Source of the DNA: Mariprofundaceae bacterium
GTDB lineage: Bacteria > Pseudomonadota > Zetaproteobacteria > Mariprofundales > Mariprofundaceae
Reading direction: 5' to 3'
Assembly: GCA_027075825.1 (NCBI GenBank)
Contig: JALSZZ010000460.1
Coordinates: forward strand, 1 to 6,386
DNA length: 6,386 nt
Shown: in pieces, positions 1-5,471 of the stretch
How the letters are laid out: every line of letters begins with the position of its first letter
Position numbering within the stretch: position 1 is the stretch's first letter
The notes under the pieces: model-generated
What the model saw: only the letters and a program-made list of their open reading frames with translations
What the model was told of the DNA's origin: nothing
The model's database searches: none
Position numbers and translations under genes: made by a program

Positions 1-1
1 A

Positions 2-103
2 GATATGGAGGTGCAATGGACGCTGCAATGGATGACTGGCCAGCAAGGCGAATTTGCCGGGTTGAATACGATCAGTTTGTTGCGCTGGCAGTGGTTTTTT
101 TAG
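2..103 (+). CDS. 3' end of a plus-strand gene, possibly an outer-membrane beta-barrel (partial)
   Basis: Only the last 33 codons are in the window, ending at TAG 101-103. This frame was chosen because its third codon positions are clearly richer in G/C than those of the other open plus frame, which ends at the TGA at 109-111. The peptide has two amphipathic stretches of alternating polar and aromatic residues (around VQWTLQWM and SLLRWQWFF) separated by a short turn, and its last residue is Phe. That pattern is typical of the terminal beta-hairpin of a Gram-negative outer-membrane barrel recognised by BamA. The barrel assignment is inference from 33 residues, and I do not recognise the family. 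The gene converges on the minus-strand genes and shares the terminator at 154-179. Confidence 0.4.
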   Translation, partial: DMEVQWTLQWMTGQQGEFAGLNTISLLRWQWFF

Positions 104-111
104 GGGGCTGA

Positions 112-153
112 TTATAAGTCCTATAGGTCCTATGGGACTTATGGGACTTATAA
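112..153. repeat. Four tandem 9-bp repeats forming a 19-bp hairpin
   Basis: Four consecutive 9-mers are read at 113-121 (TATAAGTCC), 122-130 (TATAGGTCC), 131-139 and 140-148 (both TATGGGACT). The last two are near inverse complements of the first two, so 112-130 pairs with 135-153 over 19 bp around a TATG loop. The outer 10 bp (TTATAAGTCC with GGACTTATAA) are perfect, and the inner 9 contain two G-U type pairs when read as plus-strand RNA. It sits in the gap between two convergent genes, directly beside the terminator hairpin. From memory, similar strings of TAGGTCC/AAGTCC units occur between genes in many unrelated bacteria, but I cannot verify that here. It may be a miniature mobile or REP-like repeat, or an extra transcription-end structure. 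Confidence 0.75.
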
Positions 154-179
154 AAAGGGGGCGGTAAACCGCCCCCTTT
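149..179 (-). terminator. Intrinsic terminator, probably bidirectional
   Basis: An 11-bp perfect stem (154-164 with 169-179) encloses a 4-nt loop, with the core GGGGGCGG pairing with CCGCCCCC. Read on the minus strand, the stem is followed by TTTTTATA, a good uridine tract, so it should end the transcript of the repeat-protein gene that stops 13 bp upstream at 192. Read on the plus strand, the tract after the stem is only TTTG, so termination of the convergent gene there is weaker. Confidence 0.88.
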
Positions 180-191
180 GCTGTTAAAGCA

Positions 192-689
192 TTACTGCTT
201 TTTCTGGTTGTCGGAGCCTTTTTCGCCTCCGCCAGCAGCGCCTTTGCTGCCAGTATCACCAGCAGTCGTGTCAACAACTTCTGTGCCATCAGTTGTTGTG
301 CCACCAGCAGTCGTGTCAACAACTTCTGTGCCATCAGTTGTTGTGCCACCAGCAGTCGTGTCAACAACTTCTGTGCCACCAGTTGTTGTACCACCAGCAG
401 TCGTGTCAACAACTTCTGTGCCACCAGTTGTTGTGCCACCAGTTGTTGTGCCACCAGTTGTTGTGCCACCAGTTGTTGTGCCGCCACCAGCCGCCGGAGC
501 ACTCGGAGCTATTGATGGCGCTGGCGGCGTAGTTAATGCCGGCACTGGCGGTGCAACAATTGTTGAGCTTCCTCCCAGACTGCCACCACCAAGGCCGCCA
601 ACAGCAGAAGCCCCGGCAATGGCCAGTGAGCTTCCGGCTACGCTCATGGCAGCCAGCATGATCAGATTTCTTACTTGTTTACCCTTCAT
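192..689 (-). CDS. Small secreted Gly/Thr-rich repeat protein of unknown function
   Basis: This 165-residue protein has an N-terminal signal peptide: a basic start (MKGKQVR), a hydrophobic core, and an Ala-Ser-Ala cleavage site near residue 29. No lipobox cysteine is present. Next come a Gly-rich segment (30-42), a Pro/Ala-rich segment (47-67), GGTTT pentapeptides (68-90), four EVVDTTAG-containing units about 15 residues apart (90-145), and a hydrophilic Lys/Gly tail ending NQKKQ. The ATG at 689 was preferred to a TTG two codons earlier because AGGGAG (697-702) lies 7 nt before it. That ribosome site overlaps the TAG stop of the gene upstream (701-703), so the two are probably translated together. 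I recognise no family. Low complexity and a full export signal suggest a periplasmic or surface linker-like or adhesive protein. Function is unknown. Confidence 0.8.
   Translation of the reverse strand: MKGKQVRNLIMLAAMSVAGSSLAIAGASAVGGLGGGSLGGSSTIVAPPVPALTTPPAPSIAPSAPAAGGGTTTGGTTTGGTTTGGTTTGGTEVVDTTAGGTTTGGTEVVDTTAGGTTTDGTEVVDTTAGGTTTDGTEVVDTTAGDTGSKGAAGGGEKGSDNQKKQ
258..482. repeat. Nested 45-bp and 15-bp in-frame tandem repeats
   Basis: Four near-identical 45-bp units occupy 258-302, 303-347, 348-392 and 393-437. Each ends in a 15-bp sequence of the type accagttgttgtgcc, and that 15-mer alone is then repeated three more times (438-452, 453-467, 468-482). Both unit lengths are multiples of three, so copy-number change keeps the minus-strand reading frame. 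The units differ by only a few bases, for example ccatc versus ccacc (Asp versus Gly in the protein), which points to recent expansion by slippage or unequal exchange. Confidence 0.92.
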
Positions 690-700
690 TTCCAATCTCC

Positions 701-1504
701 CTAGAAATAAGCGTAGCCCAGAGAGCCGATAAAGCGCGCCTTGGGCTGATTATGTTTCAACAAATCCACTGCACCAAGGTTGAGTACAATGGGGTAATCG
801 TGCAATGGCACCAGTGACAAACCTGCATTCAGATCCTTACCCGTCCAGCTGGCCACAATAGCAGCCTGGGGATGAAAGTGGAAGCCAATACTGGCAAAGC
901 CACCAACTTTGTTGGCATTGATGCCTGGTGTATATGCATCAAATACGGTGCTCTGGAAGCGACCGCTACCAACACCGCCAGAAAGAATCAGGTAATAGGG
1001 ATGATAGGGATTATCCGGTTGCAGGGCGAATACCTTGCTTAGTGCCATATACACATTGGGCTTGATGTTTGGGCCTTTTGTTGCTGTACCCCAGGTACCC
1101 AGGTTTTCCGAACCAATGGCAATCGCTGCATTACCAGGCAGCCAGCGGTGCATGGCTACGTTGACGGCACCACTGTCGCCAAACTTTGTTTTCAGGCTGA
1201 TGATGGAGACTGTTGTTTCCAGACCGACATATTTTTCCGGGTCACCAAGACCAAAACCCACTGACATCGAACCATCAGTGCGACGTGTATTACCCACGCC
1301 ATCCGTACCGGCAATACCGGCAAATGCCTGGCCCCATTTGGCACCAAAGCCCACAGGTGTACCCAGTGAAGCGCCAGGCGAAATAGCCGGGCGGTCAATA
1401 AACTGCACGGCAGTTGCCGACTGCATCTGTTGTGCTGAGGCTGTGCCTGCCATGGTTAGCAGTGCGGCAGCAGTCAGCAGACAGCGCCATTTGTGTGATT
1501 TCAT
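701..1504 (-). CDS. Secreted putative outer-membrane beta-barrel protein
   Basis: The protein has 267 residues with a clear Sec signal peptide: MKSHKWR, a hydrophobic run, then TASA with cleavage before QQ at residue 25. The ATG at 1504 was chosen over a longer reading because a perfect AGGAGG (1510-1515) lies 5 nt upstream and the signal peptide begins there. The mature part is rich in Gly and aromatic residues. It has many short alternating segments, such as around KYVGLETTVSIISL, YYLILSGGVGSG and GGFASIGFHFHP, and ends in GSLGYAYF with a C-terminal Phe, the usual signature of an outer-membrane barrel. A size near 25 kDa would fit an 8-10 strand barrel (inference). I do not recognise a specific family. 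It is the first gene of a two-gene unit, its stop overlapping the ribosome site of the repeat-protein gene 11 nt further on. Confidence 0.75.
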   Translation of the reverse strand: MKSHKWRCLLTAAALLTMAGTASAQQMQSATAVQFIDRPAISPGASLGTPVGFGAKWGQAFAGIAGTDGVGNTRRTDGSMSVGFGLGDPEKYVGLETTVSIISLKTKFGDSGAVNVAMHRWLPGNAAIAIGSENLGTWGTATKGPNIKPNVYMALSKVFALQPDNPYHPYYLILSGGVGSGRFQSTVFDAYTPGINANKVGGFASIGFHFHPQAAIVASWTGKDLNAGLSLVPLHDYPIVLNLGAVDLLKHNQPKARFIGSLGYAYF

Positions 1505-1522
1505 TCCATCCTCCTGAGTCTG

Positions 1523-1551
1523 ATAATATGGCAGTGACTGCCTGGTGATAA
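1523..1551 (-). promoter_or_regulatory. Candidate promoter with internal palindrome
   Basis: On the minus strand, TTATCA (1546-1551) and TATTAT (1523-1528) are separated by 17 bp and match the sigma-70 -35 and -10 consensus at 4/6 and 5/6. A perfect 13-bp inverted repeat, GGCAGTCACTGCC (1530-1542), fills the spacer, where a repressor could block polymerase. The predicted start would leave a leader of only about a dozen bases before the beta-barrel start codon. That is short, so this is tentative. A weaker alternative, TTGTTT (1586-1591) and TATGTT (1563-1568), lies upstream. Confidence 0.35.
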
Positions 1552-1568
1552 AATACCGGCGTAACATA

Positions 1569-1584
1569 TGTGTTTCGCATCACA
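1569..1584 (-). promoter_or_regulatory. Candidate CRP/Vfr-like binding site
   Basis: The minus strand reads TGTGATGCGAAACACA, matching 9 of 10 positions of the CRP core TGTGA-N6-TCACA. It lies about 65-80 bp upstream of the beta-barrel start codon and about 18-25 bp upstream of the candidate -35 at 1546-1551, a position compatible with class I/II activation. It also overlaps the alternative promoter (TTGTTT/TATGTT) as its spacer. Single sites of this type arise by chance, so the call rests on location plus match. Confidence 0.35.
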
Positions 1585-1637
1585 AAAACAAGAGGTAAAG
1601 AAAAAATAAACAGCAGAGTGTAGCATTATGTGCCATT

Positions 1638-2603
1638 TCAGGGCAGGGGAGTGCGCGAGATGATGTCGCTGATGACATCATCTGTGCGCTCGCCACGGGC
1701 TTCTGCTTCGTAATTGAGAATCAGGCGGTGACGCAGGACATCGTGGGCGATGGCGTGGATGTCTTCCGGAGAGACGTAATCGCGTCCGGCCAGCCAGGCA
1801 TGAGCGCGGGCACAGCGATCCAGAGCGATGGTGGCACGGGGGCTGGCACCGTATTGCAGGGCGGCTGCCACTTCGCCGTCGTTGTGGTGACGGGTGGCGA
1901 CGACCAGTTGCACCATGTATTGTTCCAGCTGTTCGCTGACAGGCAGTGCCAGCACGGCCTGCCGGGCTTGTAGTATGTTGTTGATGCCGATTCTGTGCGG
2001 CGGTGCCGTGTCAGATCGCTGTGCTGCTGCTTCCTGTCGAGTCAGGCGCAGAATCCTGAGTTCATCATCGGCGCTAGGGTAGTCCACCATGACGTGAAGA
2101 AGAAAGCGGTCAAGCTGGGCTTCCGGCAGAGGGTAGGTGCCTTCCTGTTCAAGGGGGTTCTGGGTAGCCATGACCAGAAACAACTCGCCCAGCGGATAAC
2201 TATTGGAGCCAACAGTGATTTGATGTTCGGCCATGGCCTCAAGCAGGGCTGACTGCACTTTGGCCGGCGCGCGGTTGATTTCATCGGCCAGAATGATGTT
2301 GTGGAACAGTGGTCCCCGTTCGAAGTGGAAGCTGCCATCCTGCTGGCGATAGATTTCCGTGCCTGTCAAATCTCCGGGCAACAGATCGGGGGTGAACTGG
2401 ATGCGCTGGAAAGTGCCGTCAATGCCCTGGCTTAAGGTGTTGATGGCGCGGGTTTTGGCAAGCCCGGGCGCACCTTCGACCAGCAGATGGCCTTCGGCCA
2501 GCAAGGCAATCATCATGCGGTTGATCAGTGATTGCTGACCGATCATGTGCTGGCTGACCCAGGCTTCGAGCTGGCAAAATAATTGCCGGATGTCTGTACT
2601 CAC
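1638..2603 (-). CDS. MoxR-family AAA+ ATPase
   Basis: A cytoplasmic AAA+ ATPase of 321 residues, the usual length for MoxR proteins, which act as ATP-driven chaperones or assembly factors. Motifs from the GTG start: Walker A GAPGLAKT (44-51), Walker B IILADEINRA (103-112), sensor 1 ATQNP (146-150), arginine-finger region EAQLDRFLLHV (161-171), sensor 2 GASPRA (252-257), and a C-terminal helical lid. All key residues are present. The GTG at 2601-2603 was chosen because it overlaps the upstream TGA as GTGA (2600-2603) and has AAGGAG (2612-2617) 8 nt before it. An ATG six codons upstream (2619-2621) falls at that ribosome site and lacks its own. Usual MoxR partners (DUF58 and VWA proteins) are absent downstream. 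The gene instead follows a sigma/anti-sigma pair, suggesting stress-linked expression. Client unknown. Confidence 0.95.
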   Translation of the reverse strand: MSTDIRQLFCQLEAWVSQHMIGQQSLINRMMIALLAEGHLLVEGAPGLAKTRAINTLSQGIDGTFQRIQFTPDLLPGDLTGTEIYRQQDGSFHFERGPLFHNIILADEINRAPAKVQSALLEAMAEHQITVGSNSYPLGELFLVMATQNPLEQEGTYPLPEAQLDRFLLHVMVDYPSADDELRILRLTRQEAAAQRSDTAPPHRIGINNILQARQAVLALPVSEQLEQYMVQLVVATRHHNDGEVAAALQYGASPRATIALDRCARAHAWLAGRDYVSPEDIHAIAHDVLRHRLILNYEAEARGERTDDVISDIISRTPLP

Positions 2604-2845
2604 TCTGGCTGCTCCTTGCATTGCCGGATGATTTGTTGACGAGTGGCTGCAGGGAGTTTCTGCGGTGGTTCTGCTTCATGTGTTTTGCGTAGTGTTACAT
2701 GCAATAGCCGTAATGCAGCGGTGTAATGGCGGCAGGAGCTACAGATAAGGCAGTGGATGTTCAGGCGAAGTGACTCATTCAGGCTTAAGCGTCGTTCGAG
2801 TTTATCTGAGGCCAGGCGGCTGGCTTGTTGGCAAAAATGGTTCAT
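2600..2845 (-). CDS. Soluble zf-HC2-type anti-sigma factor
   Basis: An 81-residue protein with no membrane segment. It carries the zinc anti-sigma signature H-x3-C-x2-C (His31, Cys35, Cys38), with Cys5 as a plausible fourth ligand, in the order found in ZAS/zf-HC2 proteins. The surrounding sequence (QQASRLASDKLERRLSLNES) is typical of the small cytoplasmic anti-sigma proteins encoded next to ECF sigma factors. Such proteins sequester the sigma factor and may respond to redox or metal through the zinc site. The ATG at 2845 overlaps the sigma TGA as ATGA (2842-2845), with GGAG 7 nt upstream. A longer reading from 2878 would run far into the sigma gene and is unlikely. An extra Cys32 next to His31 and Cys76 near the C-terminus might add redox chemistry. 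The pairing with the sigma factor is inferred from context. Confidence 0.85.
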   Translation of the reverse strand: MNHFCQQASRLASDKLERRLSLNESLRLNIHCLICSSCRHYTAALRLLHVTLRKTHEAEPPQKLPAATRQQIIRQCKEQPE

Positions 2846-3405
2846 GAGGACGCTCCGAATCCGTGTGATTGCAGGCAATGGCGCAGCGCCAGGCGGGCTC
2901 TGTGCATAAGTACATGCAGATTGGTCGTCGATATATCATATTGCTTACAGATTTCTTCGCTGTCATCACCATTTATTTCCCGGAGAATAAAGACAAGACG
3001 CTGGCGAGCGGGAAGGTGGCTCAGACAATCGTCCAGCGCCAGGCGAAAATCCTTGTCATGAGCGAGGCGATCGGGGCTGTCGTGCCATGCCCGTTGTGGT
3101 TCCCGCCAGCTGTGATCATCCTGAAACCAGGGAGACGCAGGGTCATCATCCAGTGCCGTTTCAAGTTTTCGTCGGCGAATTTGCTGCCGGATATGGTCGG
3201 TGATTTTGTGTTTGAGAATGCCGGTCAGCCAGGTCTTGCGGCTGGCCTCACCTTTGAAGCTTTGCCGTCCTTTCCAGGCAGCGAGGAATGTCTCCTGCAC
3301 CAGATCAGCGGCGATGTCGCGATCCTGAACCCGGGAGATGGCATAGCGAAAAAGAAAGTCTCCCCATGCAGAAACCCATGCTTCCACATTTGCGTTGTTT
3401 GCCAC
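2842..3405 (-). CDS. ECF-type sigma-70 family RNA polymerase sigma factor
   Basis: A 187-residue group 4 (ECF) sigma factor with two domains. Region 2 (about 13-80) contains DLVQETFLAAWKG, the core-binding and -10 recognition helix pair, and WLTGILKHKITDHIRQ. Region 4 (about 121-178) starts LPARQRLVFILREINGDDSEEI and ends with the -35-binding helix-turn-helix NLHVLMHRARLALRHCL. An acidic linker (84-118) joins them. It resembles the sigma factors followed by zf-HC2 proteins (TIGR02943-like, from memory). The start is a GTG at 3403-3405, 14 nt after the stop of the M23 gene. No clear Shine-Dalgarno lies in front, so translation may depend on ribosomes finishing the M23 gene, or the start may be non-standard. 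It directs transcription of an unknown regulon and is probably held inactive by the adjacent zinc anti-sigma protein. Confidence 0.95.
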   Translation of the reverse strand: MANNANVEAWVSAWGDFLFRYAISRVQDRDIAADLVQETFLAAWKGRQSFKGEASRKTWLTGILKHKITDHIRQQIRRRKLETALDDDPASPWFQDDHSWREPQRAWHDSPDRLAHDKDFRLALDDCLSHLPARQRLVFILREINGDDSEEICKQYDISTTNLHVLMHRARLALRHCLQSHGFGASS

Positions 3406-3419
3406 GATTAAGGAATAAA

Positions 3420-4361
3420 TCAGCCGCGTGGAATGAACTTGGAGGGGTTGAGAAGTTTGCCGAAACGGTAAACTTCAAAATGCAGATGAGGGCCGGTTGA
3501 TCGCCCTGAAGAGCCAATGCGACCAATCATTTGTCCGTCTTTGACCTCATCGCCAGGTTTCACCACAATACTGGAGAGATGGGCGTAGCGGGTGCGGTAG
3601 CCGTAGCCGTGTTCGACTTCAATCATATAGCCATAGTCACGATGGCGTTCAGCATAGACCACGACACCACGGCTGGCTGCCAATACGGGAGCGCCATAAC
3701 GATTGGCAATATCAACGCCTTTGTGGAAGCTGCGTTTGCCAGTAAAGGGGTCATTGCGCAGACCGAAGTGAGAGCTGAGTGAGCCACCTTCGGAGGGCCA
3801 CGCATGGGGACGGGCCAGAGAGATGTCACGGCTGTCCTGAAGCACCATGTCGATGACAGCGAGCTGGGCATCCAGTCGGGAGAGGCGGCTGCCGGTGGCG
3901 TTGATTTCTTCATCCAGCGCCAGACGCAGGTCAGTGGCGCTTTGTGGCAGGGCAACGGCAGCGCCACCAACGGCGGGCTCAACACCAAAGTCGAATTCTT
4001 CACGATCCAGACTGGCCGTCGTAACAAGGCGTTCACCCAGTGAATCAAGGCGCACCAGTCTTGCCTGTAGCTGCCCGAGATGGCGGGCATACACACGCAT
4101 TTTCTGGCGTTCGGCATCAAGCATGGCCTGTAGTCGTTTTTGCTCCAGCAAAGCTTGCTGTTGCTGCAGGGCGAGTTGATAATTGGCATGCTCAAGACGC
4201 GACTGGGTCAGACTGTTCTGATGCGCTGACCAGCCTCCCCAGGCAGCAAGCATCAGCAGCAAAACAGCAGCGGTAATCGCCAGACGGATCCACAGCTTAC
4301 GGATCGACAGTCGCCTGACTGGCCCCGTATCCGAGACCACCATCAACGATATATGACTCAA
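3420..4361 (-). CDS. Membrane-anchored M23 family metallopeptidase
   Basis: A 313-residue, probable LytM/M23 zinc endopeptidase acting on peptidoglycan crosslinks, or an activator of amidases, on the periplasmic side. It has a short basic cytoplasmic tail, one membrane segment (about 23-44), and a Gln/Leu/Arg-rich coiled coil (about 50-112). The C-terminal M23 domain (about 190-313) has zinc ligands His213 and Asp217 in HKGVDIAN, plus His261 (YAHLS) and the H-x-H pair His292/His294 in GPHLHFEV. All catalytic residues are present, so it should be active rather than an EnvC/NlpD-like degenerate form. The TTG start at 4359-4361 is supported by AAGGAG (4369-4374) at 7 nt; an ATG six codons later has no ribosome site. 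It precedes the sigma gene by 14 nt and is likely in the same transcript. Confidence 0.94.
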   Translation of the reverse strand: MSHISLMVVSDTGPVRRLSIRKLWIRLAITAAVLLLMLAAWGGWSAHQNSLTQSRLEHANYQLALQQQQALLEQKRLQAMLDAERQKMRVYARHLGQLQARLVRLDSLGERLVTTASLDREEFDFGVEPAVGGAAVALPQSATDLRLALDEEINATGSRLSRLDAQLAVIDMVLQDSRDISLARPHAWPSEGGSLSSHFGLRNDPFTGKRSFHKGVDIANRYGAPVLAASRGVVVYAERHRDYGYMIEVEHGYGYRTRYAHLSSIVVKPGDEVKDGQMIGRIGSSGRSTGPHLHFEVYRFGKLLNPSKFIPRG

Positions 4362-4416
4362 AAAATCACTCCTTCGGAGCTATGCCCCGACCTTCTCCCG
4401 GATTCCCACACGGTCA

Positions 4417-4437
4417 GCCCCCTCCCAAGGGAAGGAC
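4417..4437 (-). other. Possible stem-loop in the gap before the M23 gene
   Basis: In the 103-bp gap between the transporter stop and the M23 start, minus-strand RNA could fold GTCCTTCC against GGAGGGGGC around a CTTG loop. The stem is about 8 bp and includes G-U pairs. No uridine run follows, so it is not a convincing terminator; a leader structure or chance is equally possible. I see no good sigma-70 promoter in this G-rich gap. Confidence 0.25.
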
Positions 4438-4464
4438 GATTTCTAGTGGCTTCCGGTGGTTGCG

Positions 4465-5397
4465 TCAAGCCTCGGTCAGCAGCCACAGCCATGCAGGGAG
4501 TGAGATCAATGAGGCAAGCGTGGAGGTGGTGATGGCTTCGGCGTACACAACGGTGTTGAGTTTGAAGCGATCACAGATGACCAGTCCCAGCACCATGGTG
4601 GGCATAGCGGCCTCAATGACAACGGGGTTCAGCGTGTTAATATCCAGGCTTAACATGCTTGCCAGCCACCAGGCCAATGACGGCATAAGTATAAGCTGGG
4701 CAAGCAACACGGGCATGAGCAGGGGGAGTTGTCTGAACCAGTTGCGCTGCCATTGCAACGCCATGCCGACGGCTAGCAGCATAAGGGGGATGACGGCTTG
4801 TCCCAGTAGTTGCAGGCTGTGTTCCAGCACAGCAGGCAGGGGAATGTGGAGGGCACCAGAGAGCAAGCCAAGCGCAGCAGCCCACAAAGCGGGTACCCGA
4901 ACAAGTTCCTTGATGGCGGCTTTCACGCTGCTTTGGCCATGGCCATAGTGACTGGCAAGTAATACGCCAGCAGAAAATAATAAGGGCGTGGCTGCCAGCA
5001 AGTCGAACTGAATGGCGATTATGCCGGCCTGTTCGCCAAACATCCCCGTGAGTACGGGCAGCCCGATATAAGTGAAGTTGCCAAACGAAGCGGCCAGCAA
5101 CAAGGCTCCGAGGGTGCCTGCCGAACAATGAAAGGCAGGAATAAAACGGTAAGCCAGCCAGGCAAAAGCAGCCGAAGCGAGTATGCACAAGGCGGCCAGC
5201 GCCGGGATGCGGAAGGTGTTGCTGTCAATGCCGGCCTGCCAGAGCATGTGCAGCACCAGGGCAGGTAAAAACCACAGGTAAACGCTGCGGGTGAGTGCCT
5301 GGCGATGGCTTTCGGCGGCGCTCTCCGAGCCCAGCAGGCATCGCCATACAACGCCGATGACAATCAGCAAGGCCATGCTGGCGAGATAGGTCAGCAT
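4465..5397 (-). CDS. AEC family (auxin efflux carrier-like) transporter
   Basis: A 310-residue inner-membrane transporter of the AEC/Mem_trans family (PF03547), with about ten hydrophobic helices in two five-helix halves. Diagnostic stretches are YLWFLPALVLHMLW in helix 2, the SFGNFTYIGLPVL motif in the first half, and EAAMPTMVLGLVICDRF followed by YAEAITTSTLASL in the second, where the broken crossover helices form the transport site. Bacterial members export or import small organic anions such as malate or malonate; the substrate here cannot be told. The ATG at 5397 starts directly at the first membrane helix, as is usual for the family. A TTG at 5415 would add six residues, and neither start has a clear ribosome site. 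It follows the 71-residue gene by 58 bp on the same strand and is followed by a 103-bp gap. Confidence 0.92.
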   Translation of the reverse strand: MLTYLASMALLIVIGVVWRCLLGSESAAESHRQALTRSVYLWFLPALVLHMLWQAGIDSNTFRIPALAALCILASAAFAWLAYRFIPAFHCSAGTLGALLLAASFGNFTYIGLPVLTGMFGEQAGIIAIQFDLLAATPLLFSAGVLLASHYGHGQSSVKAAIKELVRVPALWAAALGLLSGALHIPLPAVLEHSLQLLGQAVIPLMLLAVGMALQWQRNWFRQLPLLMPVLLAQLILMPSLAWWLASMLSLDINTLNPVVIEAAMPTMVLGLVICDRFKLNTVVYAEAITTSTLASLISLPAWLWLLTEA

Positions 5398-5441
5398 GGC
5401 GTGGTCATGAGGCAAAAGGGCAAAAGCTGTTGGTGTGCTGT

Positions 5442-5471
5442 GCGTTCAGAAGGGTTCAGAAGCGTTCAGCG
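5442..5471. repeat. Three 10-bp direct repeats at the 3' end of the small gene
   Basis: Positions 5442-5451, 5452-5461 and 5462-5471 read gcgttcagaa, gggttcagaa and gcgttcagcg. The last copy encodes the final codons (Glu-Arg-Phe) of the 71-residue protein, and the others cover its stop and the following spacer. It looks like local duplication around the stop codon; no function is evident. Confidence 0.6.

Noticed and set aside
2..111. Alternative plus-strand reading frame ending at TGA 109-111
   Set aside because: Its third-position G/C is much lower than in the chosen frame, and its product lacks any coherent pattern.
258..482. Regular repeats suggestive of a CRISPR array
   Set aside because: There are no unique spacers: the 45-bp units abut each other and are coding in frame.
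178..732. Long plus-strand open frame rich in Pro, Val and Ser opposite the repeat gene
   Set aside because: It is the antisense of the tandem repeats, has no ribosome site or signal peptide, and overlaps the terminator. The minus-strand frame has a signal peptide and a good ribosome site.
2869..3411. A 180-codon plus-strand open frame
   Set aside because: It lies entirely antisense to the ECF sigma gene, whose region 2 and region 4 motifs are unmistakable; no protein family is apparent in the plus frame.
4366..4379. CTCC-GAA-GGAG hairpin followed by T residues just before the M23 start, as a terminator
   Set aside because: The stem is only 4 bp and its right arm is the ribosome binding site for the TTG start, so it is better read as translation signal.
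4362..4464. ECF-type autoregulatory promoter (GGAA...CGTC) upstream of the M23 gene
   Set aside because: GGAAGC and CGTC both occur but only about 10 bp apart, not the 16-17 bp needed, and no other convincing pair was found.
4382..4948. A 188-codon plus-strand open frame over the transporter gene
   Set aside because: Antisense to a well-supported AEC transporter; Ser/Arg-rich translation with no recognisable domain.
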